Shown in pieces: positions 44,728-55,142 of a DNA stretch of 64,000 bases. The stretch covers positions 602,507 through 666,506 of the forward strand of contig NZ_JAMTCF010000002.1 of assembly GCF_024171695.1 (NCBI RefSeq), given 5' to 3'. Made by a program: the position numbers and the translations under genes. How positions within the stretch are numbered: the stretch's first letter is position 1; the number at the start of each line of letters is the position of its first letter. The stretch is from Actinosynnema pretiosum. GTDB taxonomy: Bacteria; Actinomycetota; Actinomycetes; Mycobacteriales; Pseudonocardiaceae. A model generated the notes under the pieces. It had not been told where the DNA came from, did not search any database, and worked only from the letters and a program-made list of their open reading frames with translations.

Positions 44728-44761
44728 GGAGGGCCCGCACCCCGGTGGGTGCGGGCCCTCC
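44728..44761. terminator. Bidirectional terminator between the lipoprotein and sigA genes
   Basis: GGAGGGCCCGCACCC (44728-44742) pairs perfectly with 44747-44761 around a CGGT loop, between two converging genes. Confidence 0.85.
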
Positions 44762-44807
44762 CCGCAGCGGGTCGGCCGGTCCGACGGGGACCGCCCGGCG
44801 CCGCTTC

Positions 44808-46115
<1,308 letters not shown>

Positions 46116-46323
46116 GTACGCCCTTTCACGACTGTCGATCAAGGCAGGCCGAGGCGCGCGATCCTCGGCCGCCGGAGTATGGGGGAGCGCCCGCCGGTCT
46201 GAGGCCGGGAGGGGCGCCGTTCCATTGTAACGACGGAAAGCGCGTGCCGTTGCGCCCCGGCCTCAACGAAGCCGCTCGGGCACGCGATCCCGAGGTGCGG
46301 AACTCGACGAGAACTGCAGGTGA

Positions 46324-47085
<762 letters not shown>

Positions 47086-47179
47086 CCCCGTGGCCTTCCT
47101 ACTCGATTCAGATGCCGTGGCCGAAGACACTAGCCTGGCCACGTCCGATAGTCCCGTTGGAGTGACGCAGGAGGAGCAC

Positions 47180-47980
47180 GTGCCTTTCGATCACCGGTCC
47201 CTGGTCGACGTCGCGGTGCGGGTGGCCACCGAAGCGGGTGAGCTCGTTCGCACCAGCAGGGACCAGGCGGTGTCCCTGGTGGACACCAAGTCCACGATCA
47301 CCGACGTGGTCACCGCGGCGGACCGCGCCTCCGAGCGTCTGGTCCGCGCCCGTCTGGGTGAACTTCGCCCCGGCGAGCCGGTGATCGGCGAGGAGGAGGG
47401 CGGCGAGGCCGCGCTCGACGGCCTCACGTGGGTCGTGGACCCGATCGACGGCACCGTCAACTACCTCTACGGCATCCCCCACTACGCGGTGTCGGTCGCG
47501 GCGCAGGAGGACGGCGAGTCGGTCGCGGCGGCGGTGGTCGAGCCCGCGACCGGCCGGGTCTGGACGGCCTCGCGCGGCGGGGGAGCGTTCCTGGACGGCG
47601 CCCCGCTGCGGGTCTCCGCGCCCGAGCGCCTGGACGTGACCCTGCTGGGCTACGGGTTCGCGTACCGCGCGGAGCGCAGGCGGCGGCAGGCGCAGACCTG
47701 GGCGGCGCTGTCCGAGGTGCTGCGCGACATCCGGCGGGCCGGGGCGGCGTCGCTGGACCTGTGCGCGGTGGCGGCGGGCAGGCTGGACGCGTACGCCGAG
47801 CACTCGCTCGGCCGGTGGGACTGGGCGGGCGGCGCGCTGCTGGCCCGCGAGGCGGGCGCCGTGGTGCTGCTGCCGGGCGAGGCCCCGGAGCTGGGCGCGG
47901 ACGCGACCTTCGCGGCGGCCCCGTCGATCGCGGACGCCCTGCGGACGGCGCTGGTCGAGGCGGGGTTCGGGGAGGTCTGA
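47180..47980 (+). CDS. suhB: Inositol monophosphatase family protein
   Basis: A 266-residue Mg2+-dependent phosphatase. The metal-site motifs are [32 protein letters not shown] and, near the end, [17 protein letters not shown] (WDxAAG type). The substrate is probably inositol-1-phosphate, for phosphatidylinositol and mycothiol synthesis, but histidinol-phosphate is possible in this family. The GTG at 47180 has an AGGAGG site 5 bases upstream. In mycobacteria the homolog (recalled as suhB, Rv2701c) also lies next to ppgK. Confidence 0.9.
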   Translation: MPFDHRSLVDVAVRVATEAGELVRTSRDQAVSLVDTKSTITDVVTAADRASERLVRARLGELRPGEPVIGEEEGGEAALDGLTWVVDPIDGTVNYLYGIPHYAVSVAAQEDGESVAAAVVEPATGRVWTASRGGGAFLDGAPLRVSAPERLDVTLLGYGFAYRAERRRRQAQTWAALSEVLRDIRRAGAASLDLCAVAAGRLDAYAEHSLGRWDWAGGALLAREAGAVVLLPGEAPELGADATFAAAPSIADALRTALVEAGFGEV

Positions 47981-48224
47981 CGGGCGGGTCCGGCGGGGTG
48001 GGCCGCCACCGGTCGGCGGCTCGCCGGACCGCGCTCCGGGGCTCGAAGCCGCTCGACGGCCGCGCGTCACCTCCCGACCCGGCGGCTCGCGCACGTCACC
48101 CGCACTCCTGCGGGCCCCCACGCGCCCCCACCGCCGTCCGCGGCCCACGACCCACCCCGGTCCACCCGCACGGTCCACCAACAGCTCTGGCGCGTTCTGA
48201 GACTCCCCGAACTCGCAGCGGGCC

Positions 48225-48420
48225 CGCCCGCCCGCCAGCCCGCCGGCCGGTCCGCCTATCGGTCTGCCTACCCGCCGGGACCCCGCCACCGGGACCTGCC
48301 CGCTGGTCTGCCTATCCGCCGGGGACCCACCCGCCGGTCCGCCCACCCACCGGTCCGCCTACCCGTCGGGGACCCTCACTGGGGACCCGCCCGCCGGTCC
48401 GCCCACCTGTCGTGACCCGC
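48225..48420. repeat. Degenerate repeats of CCGCCGGTCCGCC type
   Basis: Variants of CCGCCGGTCCGCCTACC and CGGGGACCC recur about eight times in the 540-base gap after suhB. Spacing is irregular. No coding frame with normal codon use is present. The gap ends in the cei terminator. Confidence 0.5.
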
Positions 48421-48451
48421 CCAGGGGCACCCACCCCGGAGGCCCCACGAA

Positions 48452-48495
48452 AACGGCTGTGCCGCCCACCGGAACCGGTGGGCGGCACAGCCGTT
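48452..48495 (-). terminator. Strong terminator after cei
   Basis: Two 21-base arms, 48452-48472 and 48475-48495 (AACGGCTGTGCCGCCCACCGG and its complement without the last base of text), are perfectly complementary with AA between, so the real loop is a few bases wider. It lies 24 bases past the minus-strand cei stop. Confidence 0.85.
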
Positions 48496-48519
48496 GCTCG
48501 CTCGGATCTTCTCCGGGTG

Positions 48520-49227
48520 CTAGCAGTGCACTTCGCGCGCTGCCGCCAGGTGGTCGGCGTCCAACTGAGGCGAGGAGGGCTCGGCGGCCTGGCCGCCCTG
48601 CTGCTCCGGCTGCTGCTCGGCCCAGGCCGCCAGCTGGTCCAGCACCTTCCGCGCCTCGTTGTTCGGCTTCACCTCGGTGAACTTCTTGCCCACCGCGATG
48701 TCCACCGTGGCGTCCTGCCGGTCGTCGCGGACCAGCTCCATGCACGGCTCCATGACGCTGAGCGTCCGTGCCGCCTCCGCGCCCGGCGCCCCGAACCGGA
48801 TCTGTCCCCGGCAGGCCATGTCCTGCGCGGGGTAGACCGGGTCGTTGCCGGGCTCGGCGGCCTGCTGGGCGCCCATCTCCGTGAGGGAGGTGGCCACGAA
48901 CTTGGCCTGGTTGCGCTGCGTGCTCGCGTTGAACGCCCGGAAGTGGATCTCGCCCACCGGAGCCAGGTCCGTTCGATCGAGCGCGTCGTGCCCCAGCGCC
49001 GTTCCCAGCACCTGCTCCTGGCCGGGGGCGACCCCGCCGGGAGCGTTGCACTTGATGGCCGCGTCCATGTCCTCGGCCTCGCCGAGGACCTTCACCCACA
49101 CGACAACCGAAGACACCACAAGCACCAAGAGCAGGATCAGCGCAGGCACCGGCCTCCGCCGCCGGTAGCGCGCTGACCCGCCGCTCACCGATCCGCTCGC
49201 GGGTTCCACGTCCGCCGACCTCCCCAT
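48520..49227 (-). CDS. cei: Envelope integrity protein Cei homolog
   Basis: A 235-residue bitopic membrane protein: a basic cytoplasmic start (ARYRRRRPVPA), one hydrophobic anchor (LILLLVLVVSSVVVWVKVLG, about residues 27-46) and an extracellular domain with paired Cys (KCNAPGG, DMACRGQIRFG, VMEPCMELV and a final HC), likely disulfide-bonded. GALGHDALDRTDLAPVGEIHFRAFNASTQRNQAKFVA is typical of the family. In mycobacteria (Rv2700) the protein supports envelope integrity and has a LytR C-terminal-like fold. ATG 49227 lies 10 bases after AGGAGGAG. Confidence 0.85.
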   Translation of the reverse strand: MGRSADVEPASGSVSGGSARYRRRRPVPALILLLVLVVSSVVVWVKVLGEAEDMDAAIKCNAPGGVAPGQEQVLGTALGHDALDRTDLAPVGEIHFRAFNASTQRNQAKFVATSLTEMGAQQAAEPGNDPVYPAQDMACRGQIRFGAPGAEAARTLSVMEPCMELVRDDRQDATVDIAVGKKFTEVKPNNEARKVLDQLAAWAEQQPEQQGGQAAEPSSPQLDADHLAAAREVHC

Positions 49228-49645
49228 TGGCGCAGTACTCCTCCTGATCAGGCTATGCCCAGCTACGGCTTCCCGCGTTCCGGGAATACCAGTGACGACG
49301 GGCAATCACCCTGTGGCGGGCAGTGGTCGCCCAACCGAGTGACGACACCCGTCCGCACCGGGATCGGCGCCACTCGCGGACCAGCCTATCGGGCCTGGGA
49401 GAGAAGGGACCGTCACCCTTCTGCTCAATTAGGGGGAACCCGGTGCACGCGAGCCTGATCAGTGAGCTACCCTCTGCGCGCTCCGCGCATCGCCGGACAC
49501 CCGTCCGACCGACGTGTGGAGGGGGCTTGTCGCCCGGTGTGCGGGCGTAGAGACCTCCGTCACCCGTGGCGGGGGCACAAACAGGAGCGCTGGTGCGTTA
49601 ACCAGCGCGCGACACAGTCTCCGTTGACCGCAGGGGTGAAAGAAG
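49228..49645. other. Intergenic spacer between cei and DUF4193 genes
   Basis: A divergent 418-base gap. It must hold both promoters, but I cannot single out -35/-10 pairs with confidence. GTTGACC at 49622 is too close to the DUF4193 start to be a -35. No coding frame, RNA gene or repeat stands out. Confidence 0.35.
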
Positions 49646-49945
49646 ATGGCGACCGACTACGACGCTCCGCGTCGCAGCGAGGCGGACGAACTCGCTGAGG
49701 ACTCCCTCGAGGAGCTGAAGGCGCGGCGCAATGAAACGCAGTCCGGGGTCGTCGACATCGATGAGGACGCGACGGCCGAGAACTTCGAGCTGCCCGGCGC
49801 CGACCTGTCCGGCGAGGAGCTCACGTTCAAGATCCTTCCGAAGCAGGCTGACGAGTTCACCTGCTCGAAGTGCTTCCTCGTGCACCACCGCAGCAGGCTG
49901 GCCGAGGAGGAGAACGGCCAGTACATCTGCCGGGACTGCGCCTGA
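49646..49945 (+). CDS. DUF4193 zinc-ribbon protein
   Basis: A 99-residue acidic protein. The first half (MATDYDAPRRSEADELAEDSLEELKARR) is helical and negatively charged. The second half carries a zinc ribbon: DEFTCSKCFLVHHRSRLAEEENGQYICRDCA, with CSKC and CRDC as ligands. Function unknown, but the family is nearly universal in actinobacteria and lies between cei and dut (recalled as Rv2699c). A GAAAGAAG site precedes the ATG. Confidence 0.95.
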   Translation: MATDYDAPRRSEADELAEDSLEELKARRNETQSGVVDIDEDATAENFELPGADLSGEELTFKILPKQADEFTCSKCFLVHHRSRLAEEENGQYICRDCA

Positions 49946-49986
49946 GCGACCGGGCGCAGGCCCCCTCACCGGGACGACCCCACCGC

Positions 49987-50018
49987 AACGCCGCTTCGGA
50001 ACCATCCGGGGCGGCGTT
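49987..50018 (+). terminator. Terminator after DUF4193
   Basis: AACGCCGC (49987-49994) pairs with GCGGCGTT (50011-50018), and the inner bases TTCGGA/TCCGGG extend the stem with G-T wobbles to a four-base ACCA loop. It lies 41 bases past the stop. Confidence 0.65.
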
Positions 50019-50473
50019 CGGCGTTCCGGGGTGCGTTCCGGTGACGGTTCCGCCGAACGGTCGCGAGCCGTTCTCCGGACGCGGCGGGGCGACTTCTCCG
50101 CCGGGCCGACCGAGTTCTCCCGCGCGGGCGCCGGGGTTCTTGTCACCCGTCCGGGGAGCCGGAGCGCGGGAATCGACGGCTAATCACCCGTCTTCGCGAC
50201 CCGTCACCCGGAAGCGGGTGTAAACGGAATCATTCGGGGTAACCGGTGAAGTTGGCCCGGACTCGCCGCCCGCGCCCGCCCGCCGGTTCGGGAACGCCGC
50301 TTTCCGCACGAATGCGGACAACTCCGGTTCAGCTCGCCGATCGTTAGTGGATCGAAACCAAGCCGTTCGACGGGCGGACGAGGTGATCGACAACCGCCTG
50401 AGCCGTCCGAAATTCCACCATTCGGGATTTCCGCCGGGCCCGACCGCGCATTCCGCAGCCGCCGATCGGCCGC
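50019..50473. other. Intergenic spacer between converging DUF4193 and DUF3093 genes
   Basis: About 455 bases with no supported gene. A near-palindrome CACCCGGAAGCGGGTG occurs at about 50206-50221. A/T content rises around 50220-50420. The gap is unusually long for two converging genes; nothing else can be named in it. Confidence 0.35.
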
Positions 50474-51022
50474 TCACGCCTTGGCGTCGTCCTCGGCGGG
50501 TGCTTTCGCCGCAGCCGCAGCCGCAGCCGCAGCCTCAGCCGTCCCCGCCCTCGCAGCGGCCTCCGCGCGCAGCGCCTCGACCAGCTTCTCCGGCGACCGG
50601 GTGCTGAACACCCAGTACGGCGTCGGGTCCTCCGGGTCGTCCAGCCGCACCCGCACCATCGTGGGCACCCAGCCCCGGTGCAGCACGAACGCCATCGGGT
50701 CCAGCTCGGGGCCCATCACCCTGCGCTTGGCCTTGGCGTCGACCACCTCGACCTCGCCGAGCAGCCGCACCGGCACGTGCGCGGAGCCGACCCGCAGCTC
50801 CCCGCCGGACACCTCGACGCGGGTCCAGCCCATCCGGACGATCAGCGCCAGCGTCAGCGGCAGCACGATCACGTAGGGCAACCAGGACCGGACGCCGGGG
50901 AAGCCCATGTGCACCTCGGCGGCGAGCAGGGACGCGGCGGCGAGCGGCAGCAGCCACCCCCACCAGGGGATGAACAGGCGCTCGCGGAAGGTGGTCGGGG
51001 CGGTCACAGCACTCTCGCTCAC
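50474..51022 (-). CDS. DUF3093 membrane protein
   Basis: A 182-residue protein with two close hydrophobic segments ([25 protein letters not shown] and [21 protein letters not shown]), then a cytoplasmic beta-rich domain ([67 protein letters not shown]). The tail is a poly-Ala run encoded by GCC-GCA repeats. Function unknown. It diverges from dut with 24 bases between, in the same order as in mycobacteria. The start is GTG 51022. Confidence 0.9.
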   Translation of the reverse strand: MSESAVTAPTTFRERLFIPWWGWLLPLAAASLLAAEVHMGFPGVRSWLPYVIVLPLTLALIVRMGWTRVEVSGGELRVGSAHVPVRLLGEVEVVDAKAKRRVMGPELDPMAFVLHRGWVPTMVRVRLDDPEDPTPYWVFSTRSPEKLVEALRAEAAARAGTAEAAAAAAAAAKAPAEDDAKA

Positions 51023-51032
51023 GCGGTCAGGG

Positions 51033-51038
51033 TAGTCT
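51033..51038 (+). promoter_or_regulatory. -10 element of dut (leaderless)
   Basis: TAGTCT ends 8 bases before the GTG at 51047, with no ribosome site between. The 24-base divergent gap leaves little room for anything else, so part of the dut promoter must lie inside the DUF3093 gene. Confidence 0.45.
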
Positions 51039-51046
51039 CGCGCGCC

Positions 51047-51514
51047 GTGCCCAGCGTCGAGGTCCTGTTGTCCCGGCTCGATCCCTCAGTCCCGCCCCCG
51101 TCCTACGCCCGGCCGGGTGACGCGGGCGCCGACCTGGTCACCACGTCCGACGTGGTGATCGAACCCGGCGAGCGCGCCGTGGTCGGCACCGGCGTCGCCA
51201 TCGCGCTGCCGCAGGGCTACGCGGGCTTCGTGCACCCGAGGTCGGGGCTGGCCGCCAGGGTGGGGCTGAGCGTGGTGAACACGCCGGGGACGATCGACGC
51301 GGGGTACCGGGGCGAGATCAAGGTCTGCCTCGTCAACCACGACCTGCGCGAACCGGTGGTGCTGAGCCGGGGCGACCGGATCGCCCAGCTGGTGGTGCAG
51401 AAGGTGGAGCACGCGGTGTTCCGCGAAGTCGACGAGCTGCCGGAGTCCGAGCGCGGCGACGGCGGCTACGGCTCTACTGGCGGGCACTCGGTGCTCGCCC
51501 GGACTAAGGGGTGA
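51047..51514 (+). CDS. dut: dUTP diphosphatase
   Basis: A 155-residue trimeric dUTPase that makes dUMP and keeps uracil out of DNA. All five motifs are present: DAGADLVT (1), HPRSGLAAR (2), [13 protein letters not shown] (3, with the catalytic Asp and the uracil-shape-sensing Tyr), [11 protein letters not shown] (4) and the C-terminal [12 protein letters not shown] (5, the P-loop-like arm). It is followed after only four bases by the DUF3710 gene, forming an operon. Confidence 0.97.
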   Translation: MPSVEVLLSRLDPSVPPPSYARPGDAGADLVTTSDVVIEPGERAVVGTGVAIALPQGYAGFVHPRSGLAARVGLSVVNTPGTIDAGYRGEIKVCLVNHDLREPVVLSRGDRIAQLVVQKVEHAVFREVDELPESERGDGGYGSTGGHSVLARTKG

Positions 51515-51518
51515 GGCG

Positions 51519-52142
51519 ATGTTCGGACGGCGCCGCAAGCGCGGTCGGCACTCCACGAACCGGGGTGGCGAGGACGACCTGCTGATGGAGGAGGACGAGG
51601 CCGCCACCGGCCCGTTCGACTCCACGCAGGCGCCGGAGGACGGGATCAACCGGCTGGACCTCGGCTCGGTCCTGCTGCCCGTGCCGGACGGCGTGCAGCT
51701 GCAGGTCGAGATGGACCCGACGGGCGCGGTCAGGGCGGTGCACCTGCTGACCCCGGTGGGGCAGCTGACCGTGAGCGCCTTCGCGGCCCCGAAGACCGAG
51801 CGGCTGTGGCCGGAGGTGAGCGGCGAGCTGATCACCCAGCTCAAGGGCGACAACTTCCGCATCAACCGGCTCAACGGCGAGTGGGGCGAGGAGATCACCG
51901 CCCGCTCGCCCGAGGTGCACCTGCGGTTCGTCGGCGTGGACGGCCCGAGGTGGATGCTGCGCGGCGTCGCGGCGGCCCCCTCGGAGGAGCAGGCCGAGCA
52001 GGCCCTGATGGCGCTGCGCGACCTGCTCCGCTACACGGTGGTCGTGCGCGGCACCCAGCCGATGCCCGTCCGCACCCCGCTGCCGGTCGAGCTGCCGGAG
52101 GCGATCGCCCGGCACATCGCCGCGCAGCAGCAGGAGCAGTAG
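51519..52142 (+). CDS. DUF3710 protein
   Basis: A 207-residue soluble protein. A basic N-terminus (FGRRRKRGRHS) and an acidic stretch lead into the conserved domain: RLDLGSVLLPVPDGVQLQVEMD, AVHLLTPVGQLTVSAFAAPKT, LWPEVSGELITQLKGDNFRINRLNGEWGEEITA and a final ALRDLLRYTVVVRGTQPMPVRTPLP. Function unknown; co-transcribed with dut here and in mycobacteria (recalled as Rv2696c). Confidence 0.93.
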   Translation: MFGRRRKRGRHSTNRGGEDDLLMEEDEAATGPFDSTQAPEDGINRLDLGSVLLPVPDGVQLQVEMDPTGAVRAVHLLTPVGQLTVSAFAAPKTERLWPEVSGELITQLKGDNFRINRLNGEWGEEITARSPEVHLRFVGVDGPRWMLRGVAAAPSEEQAEQALMALRDLLRYTVVVRGTQPMPVRTPLPVELPEAIARHIAAQQQEQ

Positions 52143-52200
52143 GCGCGAGCGCGGGCGGCGCGGAGCTCGGGCCGAGCTGCTCGGGGGCCCAGCTGTCCGA

Positions 52201-52241
52201 GGGTGCTGCCAACAGTTAACTGCCAACTGTTGGCAGCACCC
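52201..52241. terminator. Hairpin between converging DUF3710 and hydrolase genes
   Basis: GGGTGCTGCCAACAGTT (52201-52217) pairs perfectly with 52225-52241 around a 7-base loop (AACTGCC). Part of the loop and right arm also make the 13-bp palindrome GCCAACTGTTGGC (52222-52234), so two alternative folds are possible. The same 13-mer occurs at 30023. Confidence 0.75.
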
Positions 52242-52279
52242 GTTCCCGGTGCGGTGTCCCTGCGGGCGGCCGGTGGCGC

Positions 52280-53071
52280 TCAGCTCGGCGTTCGGTCCAC
52301 GAATCCGGCCCCGGCTACGGCTGCGGACTCGGCCCACGCCGCCACCGCCGCCGCGCCCAGGCTCTCCCGGTCGCGCCCGAGGTCGGCCAAGCCGATCCGC
52401 CGCACCACCGCGCCCGGCGCGGTCCGCCCCCACAGCTCCGCCACCTCCAGCGGGTGCACCGGGTCGTCGGCGCACGCCGCGATCCCCACCGGCGCCCGCA
52501 CCCCGGCCAGCTCCGCCAGGGTCGGCCCGGCCGAGGCCGCCGCCGCGCGCAGCACCGGGACCAGCCGGTCGCCGTGCCGGGTCCAGGCCCGCCGCAGCTC
52601 CTCGCCCAGCCAGCCGGTCACCCCGCGCAGCGCGCCCTCGACGCCCGCGTCCACCGCGCCACCGGCCCCGGTCCCTCCCGCCTCGGCCCCTCCCGCCCCG
52701 GACCTCCCCGCCCGAGCCCGCCCCGCCGCAGCCCGCCCGGCCTCCACCGCCGCCGCGCTCGCCAGCGCCGACAGCGCGGCGGGCGCGCCCTCCGGGTCCC
52801 CGGTCCACGCGGGCAGCGCCAGCAGCAGCCCCAGGCACCGCTCCGGGTTCCGCGCCGCCCACCGCACCGCCACGTGCGCCCCCAGCGACACCCCGCCCAC
52901 GACGAAACGCCCAGGTCGGGCATCCAGCAGCGCGAAGTGCTCGGCCACCGTCACGCTCGTCGCGGCCACCAGCTCCCCACCCGCCCGACCCACCGGTCCG
53001 GCGAACACCGAGCGCACGAAGACCTCGTCCGAGGCGGTCCCCGGCACCATCAGGACGGTTGTGTTGTTCAC
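52280..53071 (-). CDS. Alpha/beta hydrolase
   Basis: A 263-residue serine hydrolase. The strand-turn VVGGVSLGAHVAVRWAA holds the nucleophile elbow (G-x-S-x-G), GIAACADDPVHP holds a likely catalytic Asp and His, and VLMVPGTASDE is the oxyanion-side loop. The substrate is unknown. A low-complexity Ala/Gly/Arg insertion (about residues 118-145, AAAGRARAGRSGAGGAEAGG) sits between core strands and is probably a flexible lid. GTG 53071 follows GGGAGGA. Conserved in this place in mycobacteria (recalled as Rv2695). Confidence 0.85.
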   Translation of the reverse strand: MNNTTVLMVPGTASDEVFVRSVFAGPVGRAGGELVAATSVTVAEHFALLDARPGRFVVGGVSLGAHVAVRWAARNPERCLGLLLALPAWTGDPEGAPAALSALASAAAVEAGRAAAGRARAGRSGAGGAEAGGTGAGGAVDAGVEGALRGVTGWLGEELRRAWTRHGDRLVPVLRAAAASAGPTLAELAGVRAPVGIAACADDPVHPLEVAELWGRTAPGAVVRRIGLADLGRDRESLGAAAVAAWAESAAVAGAGFVDRTPS

Positions 53072-53183
53072 GACCCCACATCCTCCCCCGGTCGGATACC
53101 CGAACGGGTGCGCACGGTTACCCTGACGAGCAGATGGGGCCTCGGCGTCGAGGCCCCGCACCCACAGCACCCAGGAGTCGGGG

Positions 53184-53561
53184 ATGGCTAGTTCCGGGGG
53201 CGGTTACTGGCGTCGCCTCGTACGTCGGCTCACCACCGACGTCAGCGAGCTCGACGCCGACGACCTCTCGCGAAAAGCCGCGGAGGTCGGCGCGGTCCGC
53301 GCGTGCGACTGCAAGTCCGGCGAGCAGGTGACGGTGATGGGCAGGCTGCGCAGCGTCGAGCTGTGCCCGCGCGACGCCGCCGCGACGCTGGAGGCCGAGC
53401 TGTACGACGGCACCGAGGGCGTGACGCTGGTCTGGCTCGGCCGCCGCCGCATCGCGGGCATCGAGCCGGGCCGCACGATCAAGGCCAAGGGCCGCATCGC
53501 GGTCCGGAACGGCCGCAAGGTCCTCTACAACCCCTACTACGAGTTGCAGACGGCTTCATGA
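53184..53561 (+). CDS. OB-fold nucleic-acid-binding protein
   Basis: A 125-residue protein with a single OB fold (tRNA_anti-like): VRACDCKSGEQVTVMGRLRSVELCPRDAAATLEAELYDGTEGVTLVWLGRRRIAGIEPGRTIKAKGRIAVRNGRKVLYNPYYEL. Its size and wording are those of the RecG-wedge-like OB family conserved beside DUF3159 in actinobacteria (recalled as Rv2694c). The start ATG 53184 has an AGGAG site. The stop overlaps the DUF3159 start by 4 bases. Confidence 0.9.
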   Translation: MASSGGGYWRRLVRRLTTDVSELDADDLSRKAAEVGAVRACDCKSGEQVTVMGRLRSVELCPRDAAATLEAELYDGTEGVTLVWLGRRRIAGIEPGRTIKAKGRIAVRNGRKVLYNPYYELQTAS

Positions 53562-54376
53562 CCCGAGCGAACAAGTCCGACCACCCCGACAACCACCCCG
53601 AGCAGCCGGAGCAGCCCGAGGCGCAGCCGACCATGCTGGAGCAGATGGGCGGGGTCGTCGGCCTGGCCTGCTCCGCGCTCCCGGTCGTCGTCTTCGTCCT
53701 GGTGAACTCCTTCGCGGGCCTGGTGCCCGCCATCTGGAGCGCCCTCGGCGCCGCGCTCGTGATCGGCGTCGTGCTGGCCAAGCGCAAGGGCTCGATCCAG
53801 CCCGCGATCTCCGCCGTGTTCGGCGTGGGCCTGGCGGCGTTCATCGCCTACCGCACCGGCTCCGCCAAGGGCTTCTTCCTGTTCGGCATCTGGCAGAGCC
53901 TGGTCTACGGCGGCGCGTTCCTGCTGTCCATCGCGCTGCGCTGGCCGCTGGCGGGCGTCGTCTGGTCCTTCCTCAACGGGAAGGGCCGCGCGTGGCGCGA
54001 GGACAAGGCGTCGATCCGCGACTACGACATCGCCACCCTGGTGTGGGCGCTGGTGTTCCTGTCCCGCTTCGCGGTGCAGCGCTGGCTCTACGACGGGGAC
54101 TCGGTGGGCTGGCTGGCCTTCGCCCGCATCGCGATGGGCTACCCGCTGATGGCGGTCGCCGTGGCCACGACGGTCTGGGCGGTCCGCCGCTCCGACAAGC
54201 GCCTGGCCGCCCTCCAGGAGAGCGCCGAGGCCGAGGAAGCGGCCGAGGAGGAGCGCCTGCGCGCCCGCTACGGCGACCCGGCGGGGCAGGCGGCGCCCGA
54301 GCCCCGGACCGAGGTCGCGGGCGACCCGGCCGATGCCGAGGCGCCCAACCGCTCCGGCACACCCGGCCAGCGCTAG
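53558..54376 (+). CDS. DUF3159 membrane protein
   Basis: A 272-residue protein with about five or six hydrophobic segments between acidic, Pro/Gln-rich ends. Family landmarks are TMLEQMGGVVGLACSALPVVVFVLVNS, GVVLAKRKGSIQPAISAVFGVGLAAFIAYRTGSAKGFFLFGIW and WREDKASIRDYDIATLVWALVFLSRFAVQRWLY. Function unknown. It is translationally coupled to the OB-fold gene (ATGA) and followed by a terminator. Confidence 0.92.
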   Translation: MTRANKSDHPDNHPEQPEQPEAQPTMLEQMGGVVGLACSALPVVVFVLVNSFAGLVPAIWSALGAALVIGVVLAKRKGSIQPAISAVFGVGLAAFIAYRTGSAKGFFLFGIWQSLVYGGAFLLSIALRWPLAGVVWSFLNGKGRAWREDKASIRDYDIATLVWALVFLSRFAVQRWLYDGDSVGWLAFARIAMGYPLMAVAVATTVWAVRRSDKRLAALQESAEAEEAAEEERLRARYGDPAGQAAPEPRTEVAGDPADAEAPNRSGTPGQR

Positions 54377-54435
54377 CCGCGCCGCACCGGCCTCGCAGCC
54401 GGGCAGAGCAGCCGGAAAGACCCGCCGGAAAGACC

Positions 54436-54470
54436 CGAGGGGCCCGGAACCACCGGTTCCGGGCCCCTCG
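54436..54470. terminator. Bidirectional terminator between DUF3159 and TrkA genes
   Basis: CGAGGGGCCCGGAACC (54436-54451) pairs perfectly with 54455-54470 around an ACC loop, in the 109-base gap between converging operons. Confidence 0.85.
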
Positions 54471-54485
54471 CACGTCCGCGGCCCC

Positions 54486-55142
54486 TCAGTACCCGAGCGC
54501 CGTCCTGATCTCCCGCTCCACGTCCTGCGCCGCCACGAACAGCAGCTCGTCCCCGCCCTCCAGCGCGTCGTCCGGGGTCGGCACGATCACCCGCCCGCCG
54601 CGCAGGATCGTCACCAGCGCCGCGTCCCTGGGCAGCGCCAGGTCCCGCACCGGCGTCCCGGCCAGCGGCGTGTCCTCGGTGAGCGTGATCTCCACCAGGT
54701 TCGCCTGCCCCTGCTGGAGCGTCACCAGCCGCACCACGTCCCCGACCGTGACCGCCTCCTCCACCAGCGCGGACAGGATGCGCGGCGTCGACACCGCCAC
54801 GTCCACCCCCCACGCCTTGGTGAACAGCCACTCGTTGCTGGGCACGTTGATCCGCGCCACGACCCGCCGCACCGCGAACTCGGTCTTCGCCAGCAGCGAC
54901 ACCACCAGGTTGACCTTGTCGTCCCCGGTGGCCGCGATGACCACGTCGCACAGCTGCAACCCGGCGTCCTCCAGCGAGGACAGCTCGCACGCGTCGGCCT
55001 GCACCCACTCGGCCTGCTCGACGGTGTGCGGCTCGAAGTGCGCCCGGTCCCGCTCGATGAGCATCACCTGGTGCCCGTCCGCGACCAGCTCCTGCGCGAT
55101 GGAGCGCCCCACGGCGCCCGCGCCTGCGATGGCGATCCTCAT
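54486..55142 (-). CDS. TrkA/RCK potassium uptake regulator (CeoC-like)
   Basis: A 218-residue cytoplasmic gating subunit: an NAD-binding RCK_N domain starting IAIAGAGAVGRSIAQELVADGHQVMLIERD, with VQADACELSSLEDAGLQLCDVVIAATGDDKVNLVVSLLAKTEF, then an RCK_C domain (VEITLTEDTPLAGTPVRDLALPRDAALVTILRGG). Its start shares one base with the stop of the upstream TrkA-like gene, so the two form a heteromeric pair. In mycobacteria they are recalled as CeoB and CeoC (Rv2691, Rv2692). No TrkH/KtrB channel lies next door, but a KimA-like importer is divergently encoded. Confidence 0.92.
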   Translation of the reverse strand: MRIAIAGAGAVGRSIAQELVADGHQVMLIERDRAHFEPHTVEQAEWVQADACELSSLEDAGLQLCDVVIAATGDDKVNLVVSLLAKTEFAVRRVVARINVPSNEWLFTKAWGVDVAVSTPRILSALVEEAVTVGDVVRLVTLQQGQANLVEITLTEDTPLAGTPVRDLALPRDAALVTILRGGRVIVPTPDDALEGGDELLFVAAQDVEREIRTALGY

